NCBI RefSeq assembly: GCF_000416235.1
Contig: NZ_ATLO01000051.1
Location: 62,001-126,000 of the forward strand
Reading direction: 5' to 3'
DNA from: Pseudomonas sp. CFII64
Lineage (GTDB): Bacteria > Pseudomonadota > Gammaproteobacteria > Pseudomonadales > Pseudomonadaceae
Length of the DNA stretch: 64,000 bases
Of this stretch, positions 17,420 to 26,835 are shown piece after piece. Numbering within the stretch: the first letter of the stretch is position 1; every line of letters starts with the position of its first letter. Position numbers and translations under genes: made by a program. Below the pieces are notes generated by a model. It had not been told where the DNA came from, did no database searches, and saw nothing but the letters and a program-made list of their open reading frames with translations.

Positions 17420-19061
17420 AGACGCGCTCCTTGAAAGGGTCGATACCGATACGCTGGTAGGTATCGATGAATCGCTCGTCTTCGTTACGTTTTTCAACAT
17501 AGACGTCGATCAGCTTCTCGATCACATCCGGCATCACGTCCTGGGCGAATGACGGGCCGAGAATCTTGCCCAGGCTGGCGTCGCGGCTTGCGCTGCCACC
17601 CAATGAAACCTGATAGAACTCTTCGCCTTTCTTGTCCACGCCCAAAATGCCGATATGGCCGACGTGGTGGTGACCACAGGCATTCATGCAACCGGAAATG
17701 TTCAGGTCCAGCTCACCGATGTCGAACAGGTAATCCAGGTCGTCGAAACGGCGTTGAATGGATTCGGCAATCGGGATCGACTTGGCATTGGCCAGCGAGC
17801 AGAAATCGCCGCCAGGGCAGCAGATGATGTCGGTCAGCAAGCCGATGTTCGGCGTGGCAAAGCCCTGCTCGCGCAGCTCATTCCACATCGTGAACAGTTG
17901 CGCCTGCTCGACGTCAGCCAGAATGATGTTCTGCTCGTGGGAAGTGCGCAGCTGGCCGAAGCTGTAGCGGTCGGCCAGATCGGCGATGCCGTCCAGTTGC
18001 TTGTCAGTCACGTCACCGGGTGCGACGCCGGTTGGCTTGAGCGACAGGGTTACGGCGGCATAGCCAGGCTTTTTGTGGGCAAGGACGTTACGGGTACGCC
18101 AGCGGGCAAAACCGGGATGCTGTTGATCCAGTGCAGCCAGCTCGGCGGATTGATCGCTCAGCGCCTTGTATTCAGGATCAACGAAGTGTTTGGCAACGCG
18201 ATGCACTTCAGCGTCGGTCAAAGTCGTCTGGCCACCGCGCAGGTGTGCCATTTCCGCGTCGACCTTCTCGGCGAACACCTCAGGCGTCAAGGCCTTGACC
18301 AGAATCTTGATCCGAGCCTTGTACTTGTTATCACGACGGCCGTAGCGGTTATAGACCCGCAGGATGGCGTCGAGATAGCTCAGCAGATCCTGCCACGGCA
18401 GGAACTCATTGATAAATGCGCCGACAACCGGCGTACGGCCCAGGCCGCCGCCGACCAGAACGCGAAAGCCCAGCTCGCCGGCAGCGTTCAGCACCGGCTC
18501 AAGGCCGATATCGTGCACTTCAATGGCAGCGCGGTCAGTGCTGGAACCATTGATGGCGATTTTGAATTTGCGTGGCAAATAAGCGAATTCCGGGTGGAAG
18601 GTCGTCCATTGACGGACGATTTCGCACCACGGACGCGGATCCACTACTTCGTCGGCAGCGACGCCAGCGAACTGATCAGTGGTCACGTTGCGCAGGCAGT
18701 TGCCGCTGGTCTGGATGGCGTGCATCTGCACAGTGGCCAGTTCAGCCAGGATATCGGGAATGTCTTCCAGCGCCGGCCAGTTGAACTGAACGTTCTGACG
18801 GGTGCTGATGTGCGCGTAGCCCTTGTCATAGTCACGGGCTATCTTCGCCATCATGCGCGCCTGACGGGAAGTGAGTTGCCCGTAAGGCACGGCGACACGC
18901 AACATCGGCGCAAAGCGCTGGATATAAAGCCCATTTTGCAGGCGCAGCGGACGAAACTCTTCTTCGCTGAGTTCCCCCGCCAGGTAGCGTCGGGTCTGAT
19001 CACGGAACTGCTTGACGCGGTCCTCGATGATCCGCTGATCGTACTCGTCGTATACGTACAT
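17403..19061 (-). CDS. cysI: Nitrite/sulfite reductase hemoprotein (CysI type)
   Basis: A 552-residue siroheme and [4Fe-4S] reductase that carries out the six-electron reduction of sulfite to sulfide in assimilatory sulfur metabolism. The Cys ligands are visible in ICCPGGDFCSLANAKS and NISGCMNACGHHHVGHIG, and the two ferredoxin-like half repeats in the N-terminal part (LRVAVPYGQLTSRQARMMA). I chose ATG at 19061 (MYVYDEYDQRIIEDR), which has AGGA 6 nt upstream and matches family N-termini; the frame stays open to 19103. DUF934 follows with overlap. The A/T-rich upstream region would suit CysB control, but I could not define a site. Confidence 0.92.
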   Translation of the reverse strand: MYVYDEYDQRIIEDRVKQFRDQTRRYLAGELSEEEFRPLRLQNGLYIQRFAPMLRVAVPYGQLTSRQARMMAKIARDYDKGYAHISTRQNVQFNWPALEDIPDILAELATVQMHAIQTSGNCLRNVTTDQFAGVAADEVVDPRPWCEIVRQWTTFHPEFAYLPRKFKIAINGSSTDRAAIEVHDIGLEPVLNAAGELGFRVLVGGGLGRTPVVGAFINEFLPWQDLLSYLDAILRVYNRYGRRDNKYKARIKILVKALTPEVFAEKVDAEMAHLRGGQTTLTDAEVHRVAKHFVDPEYKALSDQSAELAALDQQHPGFARWRTRNVLAHKKPGYAAVTLSLKPTGVAPGDVTDKQLDGIADLADRYSFGQLRTSHEQNIILADVEQAQLFTMWNELREQGFATPNIGLLTDIICCPGGDFCSLANAKSIPIAESIQRRFDDLDYLFDIGELDLNISGCMNACGHHHVGHIGILGVDKKGEEFYQVSLGGSASRDASLGKILGPSFAQDVMPDVIEKLIDVYVEKRNEDERFIDTYQRIGIDPFKERVYAANH

Positions 19062-19332
19062 ATAGGTCCTGTTCTCAGGCAATAACGGCAAATCTGCGCG
19101 CACGGCCGCGCACTCCCAACGGAGCCGAGGGAAGATACCAGTTTGCAGTTATGCGCAAAAGTGAAGTTTGAATATATGCACAGAACCAAAAGTACTAAGC
19201 CGTTCGTCTGGCCTGGATAACCCTGCTTGTCATATGGGCATACGTCAACTTTACTGAGGGCGAGCCGCCAGTCCATACGACTGCGTGCTCTTTTTTTGCA
19301 GCCACCCAAATAAGACAGACAAGAGGGATGCA

Positions 19333-19446
19333 ATGAGCAATCACCCGAAGATCACCAAGCCCGACAGCCATGTGGATGCGTGGGCCATTTTTTTCATCAT
19401 CATGCTGGTCGTGGGGGCCGCCGTATTCTGGGTCAGTCACCAGTAG
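19333..19446 (+). CDS. 37-residue single-pass membrane protein
   Basis: A short open frame begins at ATG 19333 with AGAGGG 6-7 nt upstream and ends at TAG 19444-19446. The protein has a polar N-terminus (MSNHPKITKPDSHVDAW) and one hydrophobic helix (about residues 18-34: AIFFIIMLVVGAAVFWV) ending SHQ. Good codon use, a ribosome binding site and a clear membrane helix support a real gene. Function unknown. It lies divergently from cysI and 85 nt before the periplasmic binding protein gene. Confidence 0.7.
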   Translation: MSNHPKITKPDSHVDAWAIFFIIMLVVGAAVFWVSHQ

Positions 19447-19531
19447 CTCAATCCTTATACTTTTAAATGTAACGGTACAGAGAATCGGGTCAGCAGCCGA
19501 TACGTATTCATAGCCATTTAGCGGCGGGAAT

Positions 19532-20641
19532 ATGTCTGGCTACAGCAAGGGCTCGTTTATTGGTCTGAAGCGGCTTGTCCGCAGCGTGCTGTTCACAGCG
19601 GGTTGCTTATGGGCAAGTCAGTCTATGGCTGTCTCCGTGGTTTTTCTCAACCCCGGCCCTGCCTCGGATGTCTATTGGCAGGCCTACGCCAGATTCATGC
19701 AGGCGGCGGCGGAAAAATTCGAGATGTCCCTTGAGGTGATTTACACCGACCGGGACACTCGCAAGCTGCTGACATTCGCCCGCGAGGCGCTGCAGGGCAC
19801 TCATCGCCCAGATTATCTGGTGTTCTCCAATGAATTGAACGTCGCGCCGGAAATTCTGCGACTGTCCACGGGCAGCGGCGTGAAACTGTTCGCGGTCAAC
19901 AATACCCTGACGCCCAACCAGATCGCCATTCTCGGTGATCTGACGCAAAGCTATCCGGACTTTATCGGCAGTCTGGTCGGCAACGATGAAGAGGCGGGTT
20001 ACCTCACCGCGAGTCAGTTATTCCACCTGGGTTCAGCGACTGCAAAAGGCCAGCCGATGGACCTGTTGGCGTTTGCCGGCACCAATAACACGCCCGTGTC
20101 GCTCAAGCGCGAGCAAGGGATGTATCGCGCTCTGGCGGAACACCCGGAGGTTCATCTGCGCCAGATAGTCCTGGGTGGCTGGCGCAAGGATCGTGCATTG
20201 GAGCAGGCAAGGATTTTGCTCAGGCGCTATCCCGATACACGGCTGGTCTGGACGGCCAACGACCAGATGGCGTTTGGCGTGATGGCCGCTGTGGCCGAGA
20301 CCGGCAGACAGCCAGGCAAGGACGTCCTGTTCAGTTCTATCAATTGGGCACCGGCTTCGCTGGACGCGGTTCTCGACGGACGTCTTAACGTGACTGCAGG
20401 CGGCCATTTCATGCTGGGCGGCCTGGCCATGGTGTTACTGCACGACTACGAAGCGACCGACCCGGCAGCTCGGAAAAACATGGGCGCGCGCGAAGCGCAG
20501 TTGATGCGGCTGTTGGTGGTCGGTGACATACCGAGAATTCGTAGCGCCAGTCAACGCGACGACTTCGGCATTGATGTCCGAAACCTCAGCCTTGTCGGCA
20601 AGCCCGCTGGCACCGAGTATGAATTCATCCGAAAACCCTGA
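19532..20641 (+). CDS. Periplasmic type 1 solute-binding protein, orphan
   Basis: A 369-residue exported protein. A signal peptide with a basic start and hydrophobic core (SVLFTAGCLWASQSMA) is cleaved probably near residue 33. The rest follows the sugar-binding periplasmic binding protein type 1 fold, starting VSVVFLNPG and with repeated alpha/beta units (TDRDTRKLLTFAREAL, RLVWTANDQMAFGVMAA). No permease or ATPase gene is nearby, so it may act as a sensory binding protein or serve transporters encoded elsewhere. It converges with the DUF2970 gene. Confidence 0.82.
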   Translation: MSGYSKGSFIGLKRLVRSVLFTAGCLWASQSMAVSVVFLNPGPASDVYWQAYARFMQAAAEKFEMSLEVIYTDRDTRKLLTFAREALQGTHRPDYLVFSNELNVAPEILRLSTGSGVKLFAVNNTLTPNQIAILGDLTQSYPDFIGSLVGNDEEAGYLTASQLFHLGSATAKGQPMDLLAFAGTNNTPVSLKREQGMYRALAEHPEVHLRQIVLGGWRKDRALEQARILLRRYPDTRLVWTANDQMAFGVMAAVAETGRQPGKDVLFSSINWAPASLDAVLDGRLNVTAGGHFMLGGLAMVLLHDYEATDPAARKNMGAREAQLMRLLVVGDIPRIRSASQRDDFGIDVRNLSLVGKPAGTEYEFIRKP

Positions 20642-20653
20642 TGCACGCCGGAC

Positions 20654-20884
20654 TTAGCCCACGGCAAAGTGCATGACCAGCTGCACCACGCCGAATAACA
20701 TCGCAGCGAAAATAATCGTGAACAGCAGGCCCAGCACAACAAAGTGCACCGGCTTACCGTGGGTGAAATCTCGTTCGCGATTTTTGCCACTCTGGACACC
20801 GAAAGCTGCTGCCATGACGCTGTGCAGCATTTGCCAGAAGCTCGGCGCCTTGCCATTTGGCGAGTCGTTGAGTGGATCGTCCAT
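20654..20884 (-). CDS. DUF2970 small membrane protein
   Basis: A 76-residue protein with a soluble N-terminus (MDDPLNDSPNGKAPSFWQML), a conserved SVMAAAFGVQSGKNRERDF segment and a C-terminal membrane helix (VVLGLLFTIIFAAMLFGVVQLV). This arrangement is typical of DUF2970 proteins in Pseudomonas and related genera. I chose ATG at 20884, preceded by GAGGCGG. Function unknown. It lies downstream of metH, separated by a terminator. Confidence 0.85.
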   Translation of the reverse strand: MDDPLNDSPNGKAPSFWQMLHSVMAAAFGVQSGKNRERDFTHGKPVHFVVLGLLFTIIFAAMLFGVVQLVMHFAVG

Positions 20885-20931
20885 ACCGCCTCGCAGTTTT
20901 TTTGTTGAAGAGGTCGCACAAAGCTTAGGCG

Positions 20932-20958
20932 AAAAAAAGGAGCGCATCCTCGCGCCCC
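20932..20958 (-). terminator. Rho-independent terminator after metH
   Basis: On the minus strand GGGGCGC pairs with GCGCTCC (one G-U pair) around GAGGAT and is followed by seven T, 31 nt after the metH stop. Confidence 0.85.
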
Positions 20959-20989
20959 TTCAGTTAATGCATGACAACCTGCTGCAGCG

Positions 20990-23900
20990 TTACTCGTCGT
21001 AGCCCAGGTTTGGTGCCAGCCAGCGTTCGGTGACGCTCAACTCCTGGCCTTTACGGGCGGTGTAGCTTTCGACCTGATCCTTGTCGACCTTGCCCACGGC
21101 AAAATACTGCGCTTGCGGGTGGGCGAAGTACCAGCCGCTGACCGCTGCTGCCGGGAACATCGCGTAGTGCTCGGTAAGGAACACGCCGCTTTTGCCAGGC
21201 TGGCCCTCGGGCATTGGATCCAGCAGTTGGAACAGCGTGCCTTTTTCCGTGTGGTCCGGGCAGGCTGGATAACCCGGGGCAGGGCGGATGCCAACGTATT
21301 GTTCCTTGATCAACTCGTCATTGCCCAGCTGCTCGTCCCTGGCGTAACCCCAGTATTCCTTTCGGACCTGTTGGTGCAGCCATTCAGCGCACGCTTCGGC
21401 GAGACGGTCGGCCAGGGCCTTGACCATGATCGCGTTGTAATCGTCGCCCTTGTCCTGATAAGCCTTGGAGACCTCTTCAGCGCCGATGCCGGCGGTGGTG
21501 ATGAAACCACCGACATAATCCGTCACACCGCTGCTCTTGGGCGCCACGAAGTCGGCCAGGGAGAAGTTCGGCTTGCCGTCGGTCTTGATGATCTGCTGAC
21601 GCAAGTGGTGCAGTTTGGCAATTGCCTTGCCGTCGTCGCCATAAACTTCCAGGTCATCTTCATCCACCTGATTCGCCGGCCAGAAGCCGAACACCGCACG
21701 GGCGCTGATCAGTTTCTCGTCGATCAACTTGCGCAGCAGTTCCTGAGCGTCGGCGAACAGCGACGTTGCCGCTTCGCCCACCACTTCGTCGGTGAGGATG
21801 CGCGGGTATTTACCCGCCAGGTCCCAGGAGATGAAGAACGGCGTCCAGTCGATGTATTCGGCCAGGACGTCGAGGTCGATGTTTTCCAGCACTTTGGCAC
21901 CGGTAAACGTCGGCTTTACCGGGCTATAGGTTTCCCAGTCGAACTGTGGCTTCTTGGCGACCGCGGCGCCGTAGCTCAGGCGCTCGGTACGGGCACTGCG
22001 CGCCGAGGTGCGTTCGCGGACTTCAATGTATTCCAGGCGGGTCTTCTCGATGAACGCCGGTTTGAGTTCCCTGGACAGCAACTGCGTCGCCACACCCACC
22101 GCGCGGGAAGCGTCAGTGACGTAGATGACCGCGTCATTGCTGTATTTCGGTTCGATCTTCACCGCCGTGTGCGCCTTGGACGTCGTGGCGCCGCCAATCA
22201 TCAGCGGCAGGTGGAAGTCCTGACGCTGCATTTCCCGGGCGACATGGACCATTTCGTCCAGCGAAGGCGTGATCAAGCCGGAAAGACCGATGATGTCGCA
22301 CTTCTGTTCTTTGGCGACCTGCAGGATCTTTTCCGCCGGGACCATGACGCCCAGATCGACGACGTCGTAACCATTACAGCCAAGTACCACGCCGACGATA
22401 TTCTTGCCGATATCGTGAACGTCGCCCTTGACCGTTGCCATGAGGATCTTGCCCTTGGCTTCCGGCTTGTCGCCTTTTTCCAGTTCAATGAACGGAATCA
22501 AGTGGGCCACAGCCTGTTTCATCACCCGGGCGGACTTCACCACCTGGGGCAGGAACATTTTTCCCGAGCCGAACAGATCGCCGACGATATTCATGCCGGA
22601 CATCAGCGGGCCTTCGATCACCTCGATAGGGCGCGCGAACGACTGGCGGGATTCTTCGGTGTCTTCAACGATGTGCGTGGTAATGCCTTTGACCAGCGCG
22701 TGTTCCAGGCGCTTGTTGACAGGCCAGCCACGCCACTCTTCGGTTTCAGCTTCCTTGACGCTGCCGTCGCCCTTGAACTTGTCGGCAATCGCCAGCAGCG
22801 CATCGGTGCCTTCCGGGTTGCGGTTGAGCACCACATCTTCAACGCAATTGCGCAGTTCGGCCGGGATCTGGTCGTAGATTTCCAGCTGGCCGGCGTTGAC
22901 GATGCCCATGGTCAGGCCGTTGCGAATCGCGTGCAGCAGGAACACCGAGTGAATCGCCTCGCGCACCGGGTTGTTGCCCCGGAACGAGAACGACACGTTG
23001 GACACGCCGCCCGAGGTCAGTGCGTGGGGCAGGTTGTCGCGGATATACGCACAGGCATTGATGAAGTCGACGGCGTAGTTGTTGTGCTCCTCGATCCCGG
23101 TAGCGATGGCGAAGATGTTCGGGTCGAAGATGATGTCTTCCGGCGGGAAACCCACTTCATTGACGAGGATGTCGTAAGAGCGCTTGCAGATTTCCTTCTT
23201 GCGCGTTTCGGTGTCGGCCTGGCCTTTCTCGTCAAACGCCATCACCACCACGGCCGCGCCATAGCGCTTGCACAGTTTGGCGTGATGAATAAACTGCTCG
23301 ACGCCTTCCTTCATGCTGATGGAGTTGACGATGCCTTTGCCCTGAATGCACTTGAGGCCGGCTTCGATCACTTCCCATTTCGACGAGTCGATCATGATCG
23401 GCACGCGGGAGATATCCGGCTCGCCCGCGATCAGGTTGAGGAAGGTCACCATGGCCTTCTTCGAATCCAGCATGCCTTCGTCCATGTTGATGTCGATCAC
23501 CTGGGCACCGGCTTCCACCTGTTGCAGGGCGACTTCCAGGGCTTCGGTGTAGTTGTCTTCGCGGATCAGGCGGGCAAAACGGGCGGAGCCAGTGATGTTG
23601 GTACGCTCGCCGACGTTGATGAACAGCGATTGGCGATCGATGGTAAACGGCTCAAGGCCCGACAGGCGGCAAGCTTTGGGAATGTCCGGGATGACCCGTG
23701 GCGCATATTTGCTGACGGCTTCGGCGATGGCCTTGATGTGGCCCGGCGTCGTACCACAGCAACCGCCGACGATATTGAGAAAACCGCTCTGGGCGAATTC
23801 TTCGATCACCAGCGCGGTTTGTGCCGGAGTTTCGTCGTATTCGCCGAACTCGTTGGGCAGGCCGGCATTGGGGTGCGCCGAAATCCGCGTGCTGGCCTTG

Positions 23901-24697
23901 TTGGACAGCTCTTGCAGATAAGGTCGCAGCTCACTGGCGCCCAAGGCGCAGTTCAAGCCTACGGAAATCGGTTTGGCGTGGCTGACCGAGTTCCAGAAGG
24001 CTTCAGTGGTCTGCCCGGAAAGCGTGCGGCCCGAGGCGTCGGTGATGGTGCCGGAAATCATGATCGGCAATTCGAAGCCGAGTTCTTCGAACACGCCCTG
24101 TACGGCGAAGATCGCCGCCTTGGCATTGAGCGTGTCGAAGATGGTCTCGATCAGGATCAGGTCAGCGCCGCCCTCGATCAGGCCTTTGGTGGCTTCGGTG
24201 TAGTTTTCCACCAGTTCGTCGAAGGTGACGTTGCGATAGCCAGGATTGTTCACATCCGGTGACAGCGAGCAGGTGCGGCTGGTGGGGCCGAGCACGCCCG
24301 CGACAAAGCGCGGCTTGTCCGGGGTTTCCAGCGTTTTCGCATCGGCTACTTTACGAGCCAGGCGCGCACCTTCGACGTTCAGCTCATACACCAGCTCTTC
24401 CATGCCGTAATCAGCCTGGGAAACCTGGGTGGCGTTAAAGGTGTTGGTCTCCAGAATGTCCGCGCCGGCATCCAGGTAGGCTTTTTCGATGGCACCGATG
24501 ACATCAGGACGAGTCAGGATCAGCAGGTCGTTATTACCTTTGACATCGCTTGGCCAGTCGGCGAAACGTTTGCCTCGGTAATCCTGCTCTTCAAGGCGGT
24601 AGCTCTGGATCATGGTGCCCATGCCGCCGTCGAGGACCAGAATCCTCTGTTGAAGAGCTTGCTGGAGAGCGTGATGGCGAGCGGTGCGGTCAGACAT
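20990..24697 (-). CDS. metH: Cobalamin-dependent methionine synthase
   Basis: A 1235-residue MetH that transfers the methyl group of 5-methyltetrahydrofolate to homocysteine through methylcobalamin. All modules are visible in order: homocysteine domain with Zn cysteines (LNCALG, GGCCGTTPGH), pterin-binding domain (FINVGERTNITGSARF), B12 cap, B12-binding domain with DVHDIGKNIVG carrying the lower-ligand histidine, and the SAM-dependent activation domain (RPAPGYPACPDHTEK). Length equals other full MetH. Start at ATG 24697 with AGGTAG upstream; the frame remains open to 24754. Its need for B12 links it to the cobalamin genes 2 kb away. Confidence 0.98.
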   Translation of the reverse strand: MSDRTARHHALQQALQQRILVLDGGMGTMIQSYRLEEQDYRGKRFADWPSDVKGNNDLLILTRPDVIGAIEKAYLDAGADILETNTFNATQVSQADYGMEELVYELNVEGARLARKVADAKTLETPDKPRFVAGVLGPTSRTCSLSPDVNNPGYRNVTFDELVENYTEATKGLIEGGADLILIETIFDTLNAKAAIFAVQGVFEELGFELPIMISGTITDASGRTLSGQTTEAFWNSVSHAKPISVGLNCALGASELRPYLQELSNKASTRISAHPNAGLPNEFGEYDETPAQTALVIEEFAQSGFLNIVGGCCGTTPGHIKAIAEAVSKYAPRVIPDIPKACRLSGLEPFTIDRQSLFINVGERTNITGSARFARLIREDNYTEALEVALQQVEAGAQVIDINMDEGMLDSKKAMVTFLNLIAGEPDISRVPIMIDSSKWEVIEAGLKCIQGKGIVNSISMKEGVEQFIHHAKLCKRYGAAVVVMAFDEKGQADTETRKKEICKRSYDILVNEVGFPPEDIIFDPNIFAIATGIEEHNNYAVDFINACAYIRDNLPHALTSGGVSNVSFSFRGNNPVREAIHSVFLLHAIRNGLTMGIVNAGQLEIYDQIPAELRNCVEDVVLNRNPEGTDALLAIADKFKGDGSVKEAETEEWRGWPVNKRLEHALVKGITTHIVEDTEESRQSFARPIEVIEGPLMSGMNIVGDLFGSGKMFLPQVVKSARVMKQAVAHLIPFIELEKGDKPEAKGKILMATVKGDVHDIGKNIVGVVLGCNGYDVVDLGVMVPAEKILQVAKEQKCDIIGLSGLITPSLDEMVHVAREMQRQDFHLPLMIGGATTSKAHTAVKIEPKYSNDAVIYVTDASRAVGVATQLLSRELKPAFIEKTRLEYIEVRERTSARSARTERLSYGAAVAKKPQFDWETYSPVKPTFTGAKVLENIDLDVLAEYIDWTPFFISWDLAGKYPRILTDEVVGEAATSLFADAQELLRKLIDEKLISARAVFGFWPANQVDEDDLEVYGDDGKAIAKLHHLRQQIIKTDGKPNFSLADFVAPKSSGVTDYVGGFITTAGIGAEEVSKAYQDKGDDYNAIMVKALADRLAEACAEWLHQQVRKEYWGYARDEQLGNDELIKEQYVGIRPAPGYPACPDHTEKGTLFQLLDPMPEGQPGKSGVFLTEHYAMFPAAAVSGWYFAHPQAQYFAVGKVDKDQVESYTARKGQELSVTERWLAPNLGYDE

Positions 24698-25044
24698 AGG
24701 GCTACCTGAAAAAGGTCGATACAGAAAGGCCGAGATGATATCAAACCCGAACACTTTTAGTGTTGATTACCCTTTTGCATGAATATCGCTCATGTTGCCG
24801 GGTCTTCGGCAGCAGCGGGGCGGGCATATGGCTGTCAGCATTTCAAGGCCGTCAAATGCTGTCTGAAATCATCGCAAGCCTTATAAGACATGGCTTGCGG
24901 CCATCTTTTGAATTGCCGCCTTTAGTCAGTTTCTCCGATCTTTTCCTCAAAAACGTGGTCCGACTTCACGAGTGTTCGGGGCGCGCTTCTGGTTTGACTC
25001 CCCGGGCTGCGATTCAAAAGTCAGGCGACAGAGGTTGTTTATAG
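24698..25044. other. Divergent intergenic region between metH and acyltransferase gene
   Basis: A 347-bp gap with no convincing small gene. It contains a perfect 8-bp inverted repeat (CGCAAGCC 24873-24880 and GGCTTGCG 24892-24899) with an 11-base AT-rich spacer, not followed by a T-run. It may be a regulator site or a half REP. I do not see a MetR box or riboswitch that I could defend. Confidence 0.4.
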
Positions 25045-26067
25045 ATGTTGATTTCGGTTCAAGCCTTGCGGGCACTCGCCGCCTGGGCAGTGGTGTGTCA
25101 TCACTTCATGCAAATTTTTTTCGACTTCCATGCGTCGGGGCCGATAGGTCAGTTTTTTGTTTCCAAGGGTGCCGTCGGCGTCGATATTTTTTTCGTCATC
25201 AGCGGCCTGGTGATTTTTCTTTCAACACAGAACACCGACATGCCTGCCGGTCGCTTCATGCTCAACCGCATTATCCGCATTGTTCCCGCCTATTGGTTTT
25301 ACACCGCCGTCATGGGGCTGCTTCTGGTTTTTGCCGCGCCCTTGCTGCCGCATCAGGTGATCAGCTGGCAGAACTTCCTGCTGTCGCTGCTGTTCATTCC
25401 CTCTGAAAACCCTGGCGGATATGGTCTTTATCCCACGTTGAACGTCGGCTGGACGCTGAACTATGAAATGCTCTTTTACCTGCTTTTTTCGACGGTGTTC
25501 CTGTTTCAGCAGCGTCATCGCCCGTTGATCGTAGCCGCCGCGCTGTTCGCCGTCAGCGAAGTGCTGGCCCGATCCGGGCTGATCAGCCGCTTCTATGGCA
25601 ATGACATCGTTTACGAGTTTTTGCTGGGGATCGGTATTGGGATCATTTATCGCAAGGGCTGGATCAAGGAGGGCGTCTGGTTGCCGTTGCTCGGCATCGC
25701 CACCGGTCTGGTCACCATCTATCATCTGACCCCAGCGGAGCGGCTGCTTAACTGGGGCTTGCCCAGTGCGTTGATTGTCTTGTCGTGCATTTCCCTGGAA
25801 CCCTGTTTCCGAGGCAGTCGGCTGCTCAAGATCCTTGGCGATTGTTCGTACTCGGTGTATCTGTTGCACGTGTTGGTGCTGTATGCCGGCTGGCTGGCGG
25901 CCGAACATTTCGCGCTGAATCCGTATCTGGTATTCGCTGTGTGCGTGCCGATCATCGGGCTGGGCGCATGGGGCAGCTATGAATGGCTGGAAAAAGGCCT
26001 GTATCGCCGGATGAAGGGTTGGCTGGACAAGCGGCGCAGTGCTGACACCGCGCAGGTTCTTTCCTGA
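25045..26067 (+). CDS. Acyltransferase 3 family membrane protein
   Basis: A 340-residue polytopic membrane protein of the acyltransferase 3 (OafA/NodX) family, which moves acetyl or other acyl groups onto cell-surface glycans. The N-terminal signature VQALRALAAWAVVCHHF carries the catalytic His, and GVDIFFVISG follows; about ten hydrophobic helices are visible. There is no periplasmic SGNH domain. The start directly follows an in-frame TAG, so it cannot be much longer upstream. It stands alone, ahead of nfuA. The acceptor (LPS, exopolysaccharide or other) is unknown. Confidence 0.88.
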   Translation: MLISVQALRALAAWAVVCHHFMQIFFDFHASGPIGQFFVSKGAVGVDIFFVISGLVIFLSTQNTDMPAGRFMLNRIIRIVPAYWFYTAVMGLLLVFAAPLLPHQVISWQNFLLSLLFIPSENPGGYGLYPTLNVGWTLNYEMLFYLLFSTVFLFQQRHRPLIVAAALFAVSEVLARSGLISRFYGNDIVYEFLLGIGIGIIYRKGWIKEGVWLPLLGIATGLVTIYHLTPAERLLNWGLPSALIVLSCISLEPCFRGSRLLKILGDCSYSVYLLHVLVLYAGWLAAEHFALNPYLVFAVCVPIIGLGAWGSYEWLEKGLYRRMKGWLDKRRSADTAQVLS

Positions 26068-26165
26068 TCGGTTTTTCCGACCGGCTCTTTTCCGACAAGA
26101 ATACTAGGACTTTGTATGACGCAGCCGATTGGCGTAAACTGCCGGCACGTCTGCGAGGAATTTTC

Positions 26166-26759
26166 ATGACCGCTATCATTATTACCGATGCTGCCCACGA
26201 CTATCTGGCCGATCTGCTCGAAAAGCAGAACACCCCGGGCATCGGCATCCGCGTGTTTATTACCCAACCTGGCACCCAATACGCTGAAACCTGCATTGCT
26301 TATTGCAAGCCGGGCGAAGAAAAGCCTGAAGACAAGGCCATTGGCCTGAAGAACTTCACGGCCTGGATCGATAACTTCAGCGAAGCGTTTCTCGACGATG
26401 CCGTCGTTGATTACGCCACTGACCGCATGGGCGGCCAGCTGACCATCAAGGCGCCAAACGCCAAAGTCCCGATGGTCAATGCCGACAGCCCGATCAACGA
26501 GCGCATCAGCTATTACCTGCAAACCGAGATCAACCCCGGTCTTGCCAGCCACGGCGGCCAGGTGACACTGATCGATGTCGTCGAAGAAGAAGACAAGAAT
26601 ATCGCTGTCCTGCAATTCGGTGGCGGTTGCCAGGGTTGCGGTCAGGCCGATGTGACGCTCAAGGAAGGCATCGAGCGCACCTTGCTCGAACGCATTCCTG
26701 AGCTGAGCGGTGTGCGAGATGTCACTGACCACACTCAGAAAGAGAACGCTTACTACTGA
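26166..26759 (+). CDS. nfuA: Fe-S biogenesis protein NfuA
   Basis: A 197-residue NfuA, a carrier that receives and delivers [4Fe-4S] clusters to target enzymes. The N-terminal degenerate A-type (HesB/IscA-like) domain covers about 1-100 and the C-terminal Nfu domain has the cluster-binding CxxC in GGGCQGCGQADVTLK. Start at 26166 has GAGGAA 6 nt upstream; the open frame upstream to 26112 is not needed. A strong terminator follows. Confidence 0.96.
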   Translation: MTAIIITDAAHDYLADLLEKQNTPGIGIRVFITQPGTQYAETCIAYCKPGEEKPEDKAIGLKNFTAWIDNFSEAFLDDAVVDYATDRMGGQLTIKAPNAKVPMVNADSPINERISYYLQTEINPGLASHGGQVTLIDVVEEEDKNIAVLQFGGGCQGCGQADVTLKEGIERTLLERIPELSGVRDVTDHTQKENAYY

Positions 26760-26776
26760 GTGAGCGGTCTGCGCAG

Positions 26777-26809
26777 CAAAAAAAACCCCGACGTGTTCGG
26801 GGTTTTTTG
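26777..26809. terminator. Bidirectional rho-independent terminator after nfuA
   Basis: ACCCCGA and TCGGGGT form the stem (26785-26791 with 26797-26803 approximately), flanked by eight A upstream and six T downstream, so it works on both strands. Confidence 0.88.
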
Positions 26810-26835
26810 TGTCTGAGGTACGCGGCTGATTTCCC

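Noticed and set aside
17655..19085. 476-codon plus-strand open frame opposite cysI
   Set aside because: Shadow of the sulfite reductase gene on the other strand.
21113..24262. 1049-codon plus-strand open frame opposite metH
   Set aside because: It lies wholly antisense to a complete MetH with all catalytic motifs. High-GC codon bias keeps the opposite frame open; the product is His/Arg/Val-rich and has no recognisable domain.
26112..26165. N-terminal extension of nfuA
   Set aside because: The frame is open upstream, but NfuA homologues and the GAGGAA site point to ATG 26166.
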